Source of the DNA: Chaunax sp. Z400
Lineage: Eukaryota > Chordata > Actinopteri > Lophiiformes > Chaunacidae
NCBI GenBank assembly: GCA_037577475.1
Contig: CM075206.1
Span: 11,080,401 to 11,144,400 of the forward strand
Direction: 5' to 3'
Length of the DNA: 64,000 nt
Made by a program: the position numbers and the translations under genes. The notes beneath the pieces are model-generated. The model was not told where the DNA came from. It made no database searches and worked only from the letters and a program-made list of their open reading frames with translations. The first letter of the stretch is position 1. Each line of letters starts with the position of its first letter. Shown here piece by piece: positions 10,440 to 22,600 of this stretch.

Positions 10440-13240
10440 CCAGGTCAGTCTGAGTGATTGAGTACAGCTCTGACCTTTTTCTGCTCAGATGTCAAATGTT
10501 GAATTCCACAGTTGTAATCAACAGAAGTGTAACTAATGAGCTTTGTTTTGTTTCTTCTCTGCCACAGGAGAAACTCCTCTGTCATCTAATATGATGCCTT
10601 AAGCAACGCGACAGCTTAATTTGTCACAATGACAACAGTGTCCCAGCGCAGCCTCATCCCCACAGACCCGTTCAGAGTAACTATGGAATTCTTTTCTTCT
10701 TCTTTTTTTTTTTTTGCCCAGTAATGCATCTATGGCATTACATTTCTCATATGCAGTGCAAATCTCACACCCACCCCCACAGGACAATGAAACAAACTGG
10801 TTCCCTCTCACACCCACACACACAGCCACACATTCAACTCTATACATATTTCATAGTGCTGTTTTTCTCTCAGTTGGTGCATTAACTGATGAGAAAATTA
10901 GAGAACCCTGGAGGGAATATGAGCTACTTTTTTGTTTGTTTTTTTTTGTTTAAATGAGAATTTTTTTTGTGCCAATAGCTTCCTGGTCTCGCCGGGGCTT
11001 GATTTATTGGCACAAAGCTGCAGTGAAGAGTCGGGGACAACCTGGAGCAGAGTGTTTTCATCTGCAATATTTCCCTGTTGTGCTTTTAGAAAGGCGTTAC
11101 GTCCTGCAGAGATGGATCCGTTTGCCCGTGCGACTCTTTTGTTTTTTTTGTCTTTAACTCACAATGTCGGAGTGCGTCTGTGGTCCGCACCTTTTCAGAT
11201 GGATGTTTCCCCACCAAAACCTGGACTATCTTACAGAGGACTCTACTGCACGGTTCAGTGGACTGGACCAGTGCAACACGGGGAAGACTGTAGCTGGGCT
11301 TTGGGTGGTGTTGTTTTGGATAACAGAGCACAAGATGGCACGTTTTGCACTTTGTAGATTATCATTGTCCATCAAACAGCGTGCTGCTTTTTAAAAAAAA
11401 TCATCTCCAAAAAGCATCCTGGGTATAACGGATGTTGGATGGTTTATGGGTTTATGGCGTATTGTGTGTGTGTGTGTGTGTAAATGTGTGTAAAAGTTGA
11501 GCTGGCAGTGTTTTTTTTTTCTTTCCTATTAAGAACAAACAGAACTAAAAGTATTCGCGGCAAAGTTGTGCAGAAATAGGCTGCTTATAAATGAACAGTC
11601 TGACCTGGGAGATGTATTTCACACCGTGCAACGTGCAGCATACATCACTACCTGTTCTTTATGAGTCAGTTAATAATGTCGCATGCCAATCGGTGAATCT
11701 TAGCCCACGCTGTCTACATCCTGTTTTGGTAAAGCTTCAACCTTTACGAAGACACAAACACTCATTGCCAAATAAGGGCTGAGTTGTCAGAACCTCTGAA
11801 TCTGAAGTGTTTACAACATCCTACCTTTATCCTCACTGGCTATCACAACCAAATTCTTTTTACCAGATGTTGTGGCACAGTATTTTATACATCTGTCCCC
11901 CCCCCCCCCCCCCCCCTGTCTGTTGTCAGCCATGATGTCCTTGCAATATCCGTGCTCACCAGCAGGGGGAGGTCACGCTCTTATCTGAACTATATCAACA
12001 TGTGACTGGCTTTTTGTCAGTATAACCAAACAGCAGTTGACTGAATGACGGCCCTTTCCAATAAACGTTGCGTACAACTTTCCGATTCACACTGGAGGTA
12101 GATCAGTAATTTTCTGATGTCTGTCATTGCTCCAGTTGATCTCATCCCAGACCGTTTGTGGACAAACCTAACTTAGGTCCCACCAGACTCCAGTGATGTA
12201 AGAGTTTACAGCTGATTCCATGATGTCGAGTGAGTTAGCGGTGTTGTATATTGTGTCTCCAGGTCGTCGTTGTCAAAATTGTGCTGAAAGTTCCATAAAC
12301 AGAGCGGTTAAGGGATTAGGTCAATGATGGAGCATTGAATACAGGCCTCCCTTTGGACATTATGTTTACATTTGATCCTTCCTATTTCATTTGACCCTTT
12401 TAGCCCAATATATATATATATATAATTACTCTTTACAAACAGCTGATTGGGGTATAATGCTCATGTTGTTGATGTATCAGACTCGCTGTGGATTGATGTC
12501 AATTTAGCAGATTAAATCACTGTCATTGACATTGAAAGAAAAAGACAAATCTATTTATCTGTCTGACGTGTTCTACTCATAATTTAAAGGCCACTCATTC
12601 TGAAACATTGGACCTGTCGTTTTCTTCTAATAACTGCTCATATTGGCTCCCCGGGCTGTTTGTCCTTGACACAACACTGTATGTGTGTGTTTTGTAATGC
12701 TTAATTGAGTGTTCTTTTGTAATACTTTTTTCTTAGGAGAAATGCTTCTGTGCAGTCATGGGATTTTGACATGTCTGTGTACATAACGTCTGACTAATGC
12801 TCAAAAGCAGCTTCTGTAAAAATGTGTTTTGCTGTGATAACAGGGATTGTGCCGTCAAAACAGACTTTGATGGGTTTGTCGTGTTTCAATGAAGCTTTAC
12901 TATTGTTTGTTTCGACTTTATAATTAAAGCCATAAAAACTTCTGTGAAAATGGAGGAAGGATCTAAAAATGTCTGTTTAATCATTTTACGTCTGTATTCG
13001 TCACTGCAGATGTCGACTCTCATAACTCGCTTATTGCAACATTTAGATTTTTTTTTTTCTTTTTTGTTACAATGTCCCATTTTTCAGTGTGTGTAAATAT
13101 AAATTGAAATGTATGAAGAAGACTACACATATATTTTTCTTGTCTGATTAATTTTACTGTTCCTATTCCGTGAATGAAGTACATGCCTCGACACAATTAC
13201 CGTGAAAATAACAATAAATGTTTTTTTTAAACGTCTCATT
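10440..13240 (+). other. Probable long 3' UTR of zdhhc20
   Basis: The 2.8 kb after the stop has no recognisable exon or repeat-family ORF and ends at AATAAA (13213-13218). An earlier AATAAA at 12060-12065 could give a shorter transcript. It contains a (GT)n tract at about 11464-11481, a 21-base C run at 11897-11917 and an (AT)n tract at 12410-12423. That it is one UTR is inferred from the lack of another gene. Confidence 0.5.
11897..11917. repeat. Homopolymer run of 21 C
   Basis: Seen directly. Such a run in a transcribed strand is prone to length variation and sequencing error. Confidence 0.9.
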
Positions 13241-13339
13241 TTGCTCATCAGTTTTATGGATTTATTCAATTTATTCAATTCTTCCCAGGACTACAGGACT
13301 AGGTGATTCAATTCCTTGGTAGTTACACTATCCTGATGG

Positions 13340-14240
13340 CACCTGGGCTTGTGGGTGGGAGACGGGGGAGACATTGGAGGGCCTGGTTGCAGCTGGTTGC
13401 TTCCTCTGTATTCGTTGGTCCGGGACGAGGTCTTCAGGAGGTGCCCAACCTTCTCCGAGTGTTTCAGCCTTTATCCACGCTCTCTGGTTGGCAGGCCGGC
13501 AGCGGTGACCAGGTCACTGCCCCTCTTATCCGGGTTTGCAGGCTGTACCGGCCGCTCCCAACATCTAATTGCGCTCAGGATCCTCGTATAACCTTGGTCG
13601 TTTTATTTTCCTTCCTTGTCACTGATGTTCATCAGCTTTGATGTTTTATTGGATACCAGTGTCTGGACATAATGACGTTTTGGTGCCCAGACTGTATCCT
13701 TCCTCTTAATCCACAGCCATTGACTTGCTTGCTCGGCAGCACTGGAGAGGGCCTTAGTTGCCAGACGGTGAGTTTGACCTCCTTGGATTCCCATGTCCTT
13801 CAGCAGTTTGTTGGCTGATCTTCCCACCTCCACGGGGCAGATACTCGCCTTCCAGCCCCGTCTGCCGCCTCAGCTGCCAGATCCGCATACTTGAGGCTCT
13901 TGCGCTCGTAAGCTTCTTCCACAGCATCCTCCCAGGGGACGGTCAGCTCTATAATGTAAACCTTGCGCAATGAAGCAGACCATATGACGAGGTCTGGCCT
14001 GAGATTTGTTGTCACTATCTCGTGGGAAGCACAGCCTCTGACCCAGGTCCGCCAGAAGTTTCCAGTCCCGGGCCCCTCCCAGCTGCCGGGTCACCGTGCT
14101 TGGAATACTTGTTCCGGACCGTTTTGCAACCTCGTGGACAAACTTCACAGGGTTGTTTGATGTTGGTGGTAAAGCACTGATTGATGTACGTCTGGTCTCC
14201 AAAATATAAAGTAATGGTCTCAAGATATATTCCACTGTTT
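13340..14240 (-). mobile_element. Decayed retroelement ORF, C-terminal region downstream of reverse transcriptase
   Basis: Minus-strand frames carry, in order but with frameshifts and stops, a segment with 'NPVKFVHEVAKRSG' and 'ARDWKLLADLGQRLCFP' (about 14050-14170), then 'LRPDLVIWS' and 'IIELTVPWED.VEEAYERK' (about 13890-14010), then 'SSAAEQASQWLWIKR' (about 13700-13750). This combination is typical of the region after the reverse transcriptase in retroelement proteins common in fish and cnidarian genomes. No polymerase domain remains, so it is a dead fragment. Confidence 0.65.
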
Positions 14241-14786
14241 TAGCACTTTGCTACTATAACATTATTAAACTCACAATGGGCAAAAAGAAAATATCAAAAT
14301 GAATGTGGCGGAGCCAGAGATGTCCTTGTTTTTATTCCACATGTAATCATTGTTCAAATCGGATGCCTAAATTGCCCACAAAGTAAACATGACTGTCAAC
14401 AGTATGCAGTAAATGTAGTCTGGGTTTACGAGCCTCAAGCAGAGATGAGGAACAAGCCAGAATTTCTAACTCAGATTATTTTCATTTTCAAACTTAATAG
14501 GGACATCACTTTAGGCTATTAGACTTTGCAAAGCTCACTCTGGAGCCATAAAAGAATTAAACGCCTTTTTTCGCTTGCACGGTACTGCACTACAAAGGCA
14601 AAGTGCAGTATCTGCAATTTTTTTGCAAAATTCACCTTTTTTGCTCCTATTAAAAGTGCTGTATCTTCTCTTCAGTCTGTTAGTGTTGCTCTACTCTACT
14701 GTCGCTCTACTGCCTAGATCTACTCAGATATTTTTTTTTTTTTTTTTTATTTATTGATGCTTACACTTAATGATGCTTTACTTTTT

Positions 14787-15164
14787 AATGATTAATGAGG
14801 AGGCGGCACGGTGGCGTAGTGGGTAGCACTGCTGCCTCATAGCAAGAAGGTCCTCGGTTCAAATCCACGAGGACCTGTGTGGAGTTTGCATGTTCTCCCC
14901 GTGTCTGTGAGGGTTCCCTCCCGGTTCTCCGGTTCCCTCCCACCACCAACAAAATGTAATATAGGTGAATTGATGACTCTAAATTGACCGTAGGCGTAAA
15001 TGTAAGTGTGAATGGTTGTTTGTCTTTCTATGTGGCCCTGTGATGAACTGGTGACTTGTCCAGGGTGAACCCCGCCTCCCATCCAAAGTCAGCTGGGATA
15101 GGCTCCAGCCCCCCTGCGACCCTACACAGGATAAGCAGCTACAGACAATGAATGAATGATTAAT
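14787..15164 (+). mobile_element. Full-length SINE-like dispersed repeat with 10-bp target-site duplication
   Basis: The element runs about 14797-15154. It starts GGCGGCACGGTGGCGTAGTG, has a B-box-like GGTTCAAATCC at about 14855-14865, the common teleost block 'TGTGGAGTTTGCATGTTCTC', and ends in an AATGAATGA tail. AATGATTAAT flanks it at 14787-14796 and 15155-15164. I recognise it as a very common teleost repeat, similar to the zebrafish 'mermaid' type; the family name is from memory. Confidence 0.8.
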
Positions 15165-15234
15165 CAGTAGCAAAAACAAAGGGACATGAACACCATAAAT
15201 GTATCATATATCACAACATTTTACACAATCAGCA

Positions 15235-15730
15235 ATCAGTGTGTCCACCATTAGCATTGATTTCAGTAGTAATCCTCCTCCTCATGGACTGGAACGACCT
15301 CTGAATGTCATCCTGTGTGATGGTGGTCCACTTTTCAGTCGGAGCTGCCCGGAGCTGCTGCTGAGTCTGTGGAGGATATTCACGCCGTCGTACTCACTCA
15401 CTAAACCAACACGTTTTCAACGGGGTTCGGGTTGGGGCTCATTGTTAGCCTGTTCAGAACTGTGGCATCATTCCCCAGAAACCGGGCACACACACACGAC
15501 CCTGGCAATGGCATCCTGTCCGCACAGCACCAGTGTAAGGTCGTCCAGCTCGAAGTCCATCATCCCTCAGATGTATCTGGTTGTTTTGGCATGTACAGGC
15601 CTTTTATGGGTGCCGATGGTCTCTGCTGTTGTAGCGGGGGCCAGTCGGAGCCTCCCTCTAAGGTGCAGCAATCCTGTCAATCCTGATTCTGGGTCATTGC
15701 ATGTGTTAAGTCAGGTCTGTCGTTGTTCCT
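15235..15730 (-). mobile_element. Tc1/mariner-like transposase relic
   Basis: The minus strand, with stops and frameshifts, reads a catalytic-region remnant (LCGQDAIARVVCVCP, about 15490-15535), then 'TMSPNPNPVENV' (about 15415-15450), equivalent to the SPDLNPIE block of Tc1 transposases, then 'TTITQDDIQRSFQSMRRRIT' (about 15270-15330), equivalent to the C-terminal helix. Upstream, 15600-15720 resembles the decayed N-terminal DNA-binding part. The gene is non-functional. Confidence 0.7.
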
Positions 15731-15774
15731 CTGGCTACATGTCACTAGCGTATGCATGAACTATTACACAATGG

Positions 15775-16085
15775 TGAGCATTCACAGCGGAACTACCCCA
15801 CCTCCGGCATGACAACTGCACTATCCTGGTCATGTTGCCCCAGCCTTGGCATTCTTGCAGTTTTCCTTTTCTCTCCAATCCTAATGCCTTTTTATAGGGG
15901 TGGGTTAGTTTAACAAGAGGATGGTCATTTGGGATTAGTTGGATGAAGGCGTTGTGGCTATCTCTCTAAAAAATTGTGTTTTGAGACTCAGGACTACTCA
16001 CAAAAAAAAATCAGTCGTGTGGCCATATCTCTTTTATTGAGAATGATCACAAATCCGGCCATACATATAGATGTAGAACCAATTT
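15775..16085. repeat. Dispersed repeat, copy 1 (second copy near 49.6 kb)
   Basis: It shares long near-identical stretches with 49560-49890, including 'ATGCCTTTTTATAGG' and 'GGTCATTTGGGATTAGTTGGAT' in pieces, 'AAAAATTGTGTT' and 'ACTACTCACAAAAA'. It abuts the Tc1-like relic on its 5' side and is probably the terminal part of the same transposon family. Confidence 0.75.
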
Positions 16086-16289
16086 CAAAACAAAGAACAT
16101 GTTTTTTCAAATTGGGCCAAAGATATTGACCAGATATTGAAGGTTTTTGCCAAGGCTTCACCCTCAAATGACTGGATTACTTTGCAGGGGCCGGCTGTTT
16201 TTACTGAACTCATAAAATCAAGTTTTTCTTATTGTGCACATGCAACCTGGAATAACATGCAGAACAACCTAAAGCTCACATCATTTTTT

Positions 16290-16616
16290 ATCCCTAGGGC
16301 AATTTAAATCTTTAGCATCATTGTATTTTACTTGTTACTATTTTACCTGTTTTAGTTAATTCGTCTGTTTTAAATTTTAATTGCTCAATTTATTTCTATG
16401 GTTCACTATTTTTAATCATTCTGGTTGGGTTTTTTTCTGCCTTTCTCCTTTTCCAATCATCATTTTTTTTTTTTTTACCAAAAGCTGTCTGTTTGTGTTT
16501 GTCGCTGTTTTGGTTTTAATTTATTGTTTTACACTCGGCTATGTTGTAAATGAGGTCTCTACCTCAATGCATTTCTGAGTTAAAACAAAAGTTGAATGAA
16601 TGAATGAATGAATAAA
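16290..16616 (+). mobile_element. 3' end of a non-LTR retrotransposon
   Basis: The block 'TGTAAATGAGGTCTCTACCT' followed by 'CAATGCATTTCTGAGTTAAA' and a (TGAA)n tail at 16593-16613 is the kind of 3' terminus seen in many fish LINEs. No coding part is left. Confidence 0.5.
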
Positions 16617-19015
16617 TACCTCAAATGAAACATAACTTAATAAAAAGTTTCCCATGCACACACAGCATTCAGCACGAACGGGTAGACATCCTTGGTTTTT
16701 GTCAAAAAAAGTACTCTTGCATGAACTCAGACACAAAAATAAAACAGTCACATTACCTCATACTCAGCATTTGAAGACAGTCAAAAATCTTTGTGGACTG
16801 AACCTTGTCGAACTTTGACGTTGCTATCTGTCTAACACCTAGGCCCTTGACATTTGCTGGGGAGGCTGATATAGATCGCTCCGCTCATACCCTCAAACAT
16901 TCCTGATGCTTCACTGTAATTTCCTCTAAAAAAATGCTCAACATGGTTGCTTGTAAATTATAATTCAGGGGATAGAACAGACCTTTGGAGGATCACGTCT
17001 GTTCAGCAGATATGTACAACACACTGGCAAAGGTGATGATAACACACACTATATAATAAATGTCAAGTTGAGGTAAAATACTGCATTTGATGCAGTGGAG
17101 TTCCAGTATTGTGTTTAATATCTTTTCTGGTTGTAAATTTAAAGTAAACAACTGGGGGGAAAAAATACAAATCATGACTATTTTATGAATCTTTTAGAGT
17201 TTGATTATGTGTTTATAAAGTATGTGTCCATGCACGTGTATAATCTCTGATGTTAATGACCTCGGTGTCAGTTTTTGAGGGAGAGTAAACAGTGACTTGT
17301 TAAAAACCAAACAAGTCTAATGTCCACGAGGCCAAAGCAGCTGCAGCTTTACTGAAGACTTATGGATGGTTTATCTATTAAAGGGAAAATTGACTAATTG
17401 ACAGTGATGGACAGCAGAATCACTGACAAGTTTCCAATGCATGGTGTGATCAGGTTACAACTTGGAGTTGGTCTTTTGACTTTGAGGCTGCATGTAAATT
17501 AACTTTTTTTTTTTAGCTGTGAACCAGAAAATGTTCCAGTGAAATCAACACAGCATCCTGACATAATCTTCAGAATTTCTCTTTTTAACAGGAGGTCAAA
17601 TTTACGATGTTAAATGAAAACATGGTTCGTTTTAGGGTGGAAAATTTCAGTAAATATCTTCCGAGTAAAGCTCTGTACTTTCTTTGGATCACATTTGATC
17701 AATTTCCTAACCAGTCAGGACAATTCCTTCCTGATGAGATTTGCTCGGGTGAAGAGGGTGTGCCTTGACGCAGCCGTGATCAAGAGGTGATCAGATGATT
17801 CAGTGATAATGAAAGGAAATACAGAGATTTTGCATACATTGCGTAATAAAGGTGAGCACATGTATGAGTATAGCTTCACAAACTCATCAGTAATGAATGA
17901 GACACATTTTTGACATGGAATCCTTGCTAAACGTGCCAATGATGTGCATTGAGTCACTTGATGTCTGTTTTTGTAGCCCTCAGCCATCACCTTTTCTTTT
18001 TTTTTAAAGCATGCAGCTCAAGGTTAGACAGATTTAACCACTAATCAAAGGAAAAACAAATGCCTTGAACTCATCTTTGAGCAGCAGAAGTTGGCTGAGG
18101 ATAAACAATACAGCCCAGATATGAGGTAAATAAATGGTGGCAGAGGCGACGTTTCTCTGTGAATGTGAAGAAGATTCACTAAAACCAAAGAACATTTAGA
18201 GCAAATTCGAAGAAGAGACAACAAATATGTGATGACACGAGTGTTTTCTCAGATACAACTGCATCTTAGGCATCACTGCTACTCAGTAGAATCTAATTCA
18301 GTGACTTTTTTCCATACTGGCTGGTCTGTGTTGTGGAAAATCATTCAAAGCAGCCAAAGATTTGCAGCAAATGCCTCACATGACGATACCCCTGCACATG
18401 TTGCTGTGGAAACGGGGGAGGCATGTGATGCGAGTGCCTGTTTTCTACAGCTTCCAGCCATAAGACACAGACGTTAAGTTTCCCCTCCTCCATCTCAAAA
18501 CCCCCTCAATCAATGTTACTGTAAAAATACCGCTGACAAGGAATCCCCAACAAACTGAGCAAAAACAATATGCGAGTGACACGATTTAATTACTAATATG
18601 AAAGATTGATTTTAAAAAATCCTTATTTCTTGGACAAATCACTTACTGTGATTATAAAAGTATATATAGAATACAGAAGAGTTAAGGAAGGTAAGACAAG
18701 AAGAAAATCCTCTTAATTTTTCTTTAAAAATTAGACAGCAGAGACCAAGGCAGCTAAGTTTCCCCATTAAGCATGAAAACCTACCCCTAGGATTTGGAAT
18801 CACATTGGTATCATTATTAGATTCATAGTTCAAGAGAAAATAAATTATAAATAAATTATAAATTTCACTAATGGAGGTTTTGTTCAGAATCTAGCTCAGT
18901 AGCTTTGGAAGATCCATCAAATTTGACTCCTGACAGAATCAGCACAGCTTCAGCTACAAACTGATCCTAGTTTCAAGTCTTTAACATTAATTTAACGTGA
19001 GCCCTATATATTTAA
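16617..19015. other. Intergenic sequence without recognised features
   Basis: Short frames only; no exon, RNA gene or clear repeat family was recognised in this 2.4-kb AT-rich stretch between zdhhc20 and slc51a. Confidence 0.5.
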
Positions 19016-19019
19016 ACAT

Positions 19020-19390
19020 TCTGGATCTGTGATCCAGAAGATTACTTGGATCCAGATCATATTTTGGTGTGTGTTAGATCCTGTTGTCCAAGCATTGTGG
19101 GTATTATCCATGAAGCTAGAAGCAACAATCTTGTAAAAAAAAAAAAAGATAGATAATGATCTGTATCACCGCCAAAATCTCCAAAGAATATCATCAAAAT
19201 CCCTCAGGTAGTTTATGTTTAAAAAAAAAAAAAACTTTAGCAGTGTTAAATAAAGTGAGAAAAAAATTCTGGATGTTCCCCTTTGTGTGGATCCACTCCA
19301 AAATGTATTAGATTCTTCACATGCCCAACTCTCATAAACTCTCCAAGTTTTTTTTTTGAATAATCCTGCTAACAAACAAACAAATATCCT
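19020..19390 (-). repeat. Teleost dispersed repeat ('TTTGTTTGTTTGTTAGCAGG' type), minus orientation
   Basis: Read on the minus strand it gives TTTGTTTGTTTGTTAGCAGG, an 'AAACTTGGAGAGT' block, 'TTTTGGAGTGGATCCAC' and 'TTCTCACTTTATTTAACA'. I recognise this order from a widespread fish repeat that opens with 'CCTCCACCAAGGAGGTT'. A plus-strand relative lies at about 44860-45060. Confidence 0.65.
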
Positions 19391-19641
19391 TGGCTGAGGT
19401 TAAATCATGACTGCCCATTTTTTTTTTCACATGCGGCCCATCATCCTACTACAGCGGGCAGGAGGCGGGTCCAGCGATTGCAGCAAGTGTTTCGGGGTGC
19501 CCGGGAGGTACATAGCCCTCTGGAAAGTTTGAGGACGCACTTTGGCAAAGGACACTCCCGACTTTTACGCACCGAGCGTCTGCAGGTGGAAGCAGGGCTT
19601 GAAACCTCACTGGAAGTTGTATTTGTCAAAATCCAGCCAGC

Positions 19642-22600
19642 ATGGATAATGGATCTAACCGAACTATTGATCCGAGCTGCACGGACGAACCTCCTCTCGC
19701 CATCGACATCATCCTCAGTGAGTAGACCCCAGATCAGCCACACAAACATCTGATGATGGTGATGATTCTTTAAAGAGCGATCGCACCAGATTGAGACTGT
19801 GGGTGTCATGAATTCCTTGAGGTCCCCCTTGGTGGATCTGCTGGGACGATGGTGGTCGAGCTTCCCCGCAGAATCTCGTGGTCCACTTGCGAACTTGCGA
19901 CAGTAGAAAGAGTTTCACGTGGTTTCCTTTTAAAGGTCTCCCCCCCGTTAACGTTTGGCTGTGGATTGTCATCCATATAAGCAACAAGTGTTATTTATTC
20001 ACACACAGCTCATTTCACCGTACTTTCAAGTTATGCATTAAACCATTCAGTGGATGTGTTTGAGATGTGCTTGTAAATAATTAGGCGGAACTTAAACAGA
20101 ACTTAGTAGTATTTTAGAATTTAGATCTCTGTATAAATTATGCATCATAAATATTTACATTTTTATGAAAGTACTGTCAGAAATGCAGTAATTAATGCTT
20201 TTTGATATTGGGGGGGGGGGATCTTATCCTTTTTAATAACATTTGTTGACATTTTTACAAAGTTGTATAGAATGATTTATAATTACAGGTATGTTGTTTT
20301 AGCATATATGTTAAATTATATTAGAGTATATGTTTAATTTATATCAATTTAGGTTATTCTGGAATAGTGCCACTCTAAGTTTGTCCACATAAGTGCTCTC
20401 ACAATTGTTTTAGGTGTTTAATGTATAAACCAATACATATCAAACATTTCAAAAAAAAAAAAAAAAAAAAAAAGTGATCCTTGTTAAAAATGTTTCCTAA
20501 TATTATGTATTTATATGAACTATTTATGTTGGCCAAACCCCTAAATAGAGCTTTCTGCTATCTTACACTCAATAATTCAGTTTTGGCTTTGGTTCTTATG
20601 ATGCTAAAACTTTTAAATTCTCCCAAGCACCACCTGAATCAGTTTTGTCAGACAGAAGATCATCAGTCTCCATTTTACTAGCTATCGTTTCTAAAGTTAG
20701 CCTCTATAATTTACTGTAGAAGCAATCCAAAAAGTCAGAAGAGGACTTTTAAACCATTAAAAAATAAATGTACAAACACAACAAGGCCACAGTGACCACC
20801 CAGATAGAGGTCGGTAAATACAAATGTTTGTGTTTGTGTACTGATTACTGATTTTGAATGACTGAGTGAATGACTGAGATTACCAGAATACTCACAATTA
20901 CGAGAACCGTGCTGGAAACATTTACTCAAGCTTTCCCTCTCAATTGTTTCATTGTGACTGTAGCTGCGGCTCTGACATCATCTATGTCTGAAACATTATC
21001 ACGCCCTCCATCTGATGATTCATTATCCATCTGTGGATTCATTATCCATCTGTGATTATATATCTGGTTTGTTTCCGAGGCTGAAAAAGAAATAAACTTC
21101 GATTTCGATGACACAAAACTCTTGCGTATCATATGACATGAAACTCTGGATTGTTCTATTTTATTAGCCAGAATAATTGCTGAGTTTATTTGCTTCATAT
21201 AAACAACAACAGCAGCAGAAACGACCCTGCGGTCTGCATTTGTCATGACCGTAAAGCATCAGTGACTCTAAAAGTGGTAAAAGTTCATCCTCTGGATATC
21301 ATTAGTGTGAAGTCCATCTGTCAACCATTCCCATGAAACTTTCTATACACAACAACCAAATACTGAAGTGATGTCTTTTGCTATTTTAGGAATTTCAATC
21401 ATTTCTATTTTCCATTTCTGTGGTTCTAAAATTAATTTATGCTCATTCTGTGAGTGGGATTTGTCTCAGACGAGGACTTCCACAGCGTAACTCAAAAACT
21501 TAAAGTTAAATATTTTTCCTCCCATGTACTGGAGAGGCCCTGACATAAACACAGGATGATTACTTTTATACTTTTATAACGGTGCCCTGTTCAGATCTCG
21601 TTTCAGTTCCTGGAGACCGACCTGTGGGTCCATGCAGCGTCTCAACTCAAATTTGAAGAAGGCTCAGTCACTGTCGTTTCCATTCTCTCCCTCCAGAGTT
21701 GGACATCTTTGGCATCATCCTGTACTCTGTGCTCACCTTCATGGCGGCAGTGTCCGTGCTGGTCTTCATAGAGGAGTGCGTCTACATCTACAGGAAAGTG
21801 CCCGCCAATAAGAAGAGTGTGATCATCTGGGTGAACGGGGCAGCGCCGGTGAGAATGCGACTGTGAAAACTGTGGAGAACGTGCACAAAGATAAAGACAC
21901 CATCATCATCCATAGGTGCTGGTGAAATAAAGTGTACCTTCACATTTGCTCTCTATTTCAGGTGATTGGCACCATGTCCTGTCTGGGGATGTGGATCCCC
22001 AGAGCCACCATGTTTACTGACATGACATCAGCCTGGTGGGTCTCTCTGTCTCTGCTTCTCTTTTGCTCACCTTCCATCGCGTGCTGTGCTGTGTGTTTTC
22101 TTAAATCACAGAGGGAAAACTTGAACTTTACAACCTACCTAGACTTTTATGGAAAACAGTGATGCTGTTTTGTAATGTGTGTGTGGGACTTATGGCTTTC
22201 ATTTTCTCTACTTCTCCACCGATACTTTTGTCATTCTTCCGGCATCCCTCACTCTCCCCCCTCCCCCCTTCCCCCTTTCCCCCTCCTCAATTTATCTCTC
22301 TGCAGCTACTTTGCCGTGGTGGTGTTCAAGTTCCTGATCCTGATGCTTGAGGAGGTGGGCGGCGATGAGGCCTTCCTGAAGCGAGCAGGGAAACATAAAC
22401 TGAAGATCAGCACGGGGCCGTGCTGCTGCTGCTGCCTCTGCCTGCCATATGCTGCCATCACACGGTAACCCCCCCCCCTCCAGTCATATACAGTCTGTGG
22501 TTAGCATAATCAGTATCTTTGTCTGCTGTTTTCATGCCATGAGAGCTGAAATGAACACTATTCATTCCTAATAACTTCCTGGGAGTGAAAAGCTCCTGAG

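Noticed and set aside
11959..11972. CTCF-like CCAGCAGGGGGAGG in the zdhhc20 3' UTR
   Set aside because: A mismatch at the invariant C and a transcribed position next to a C homopolymer make it weak.
13340..14240. Intact reverse transcriptase or active retroelement
   Set aside because: Only the region downstream of the polymerase domain is present, with frameshifts and stops.
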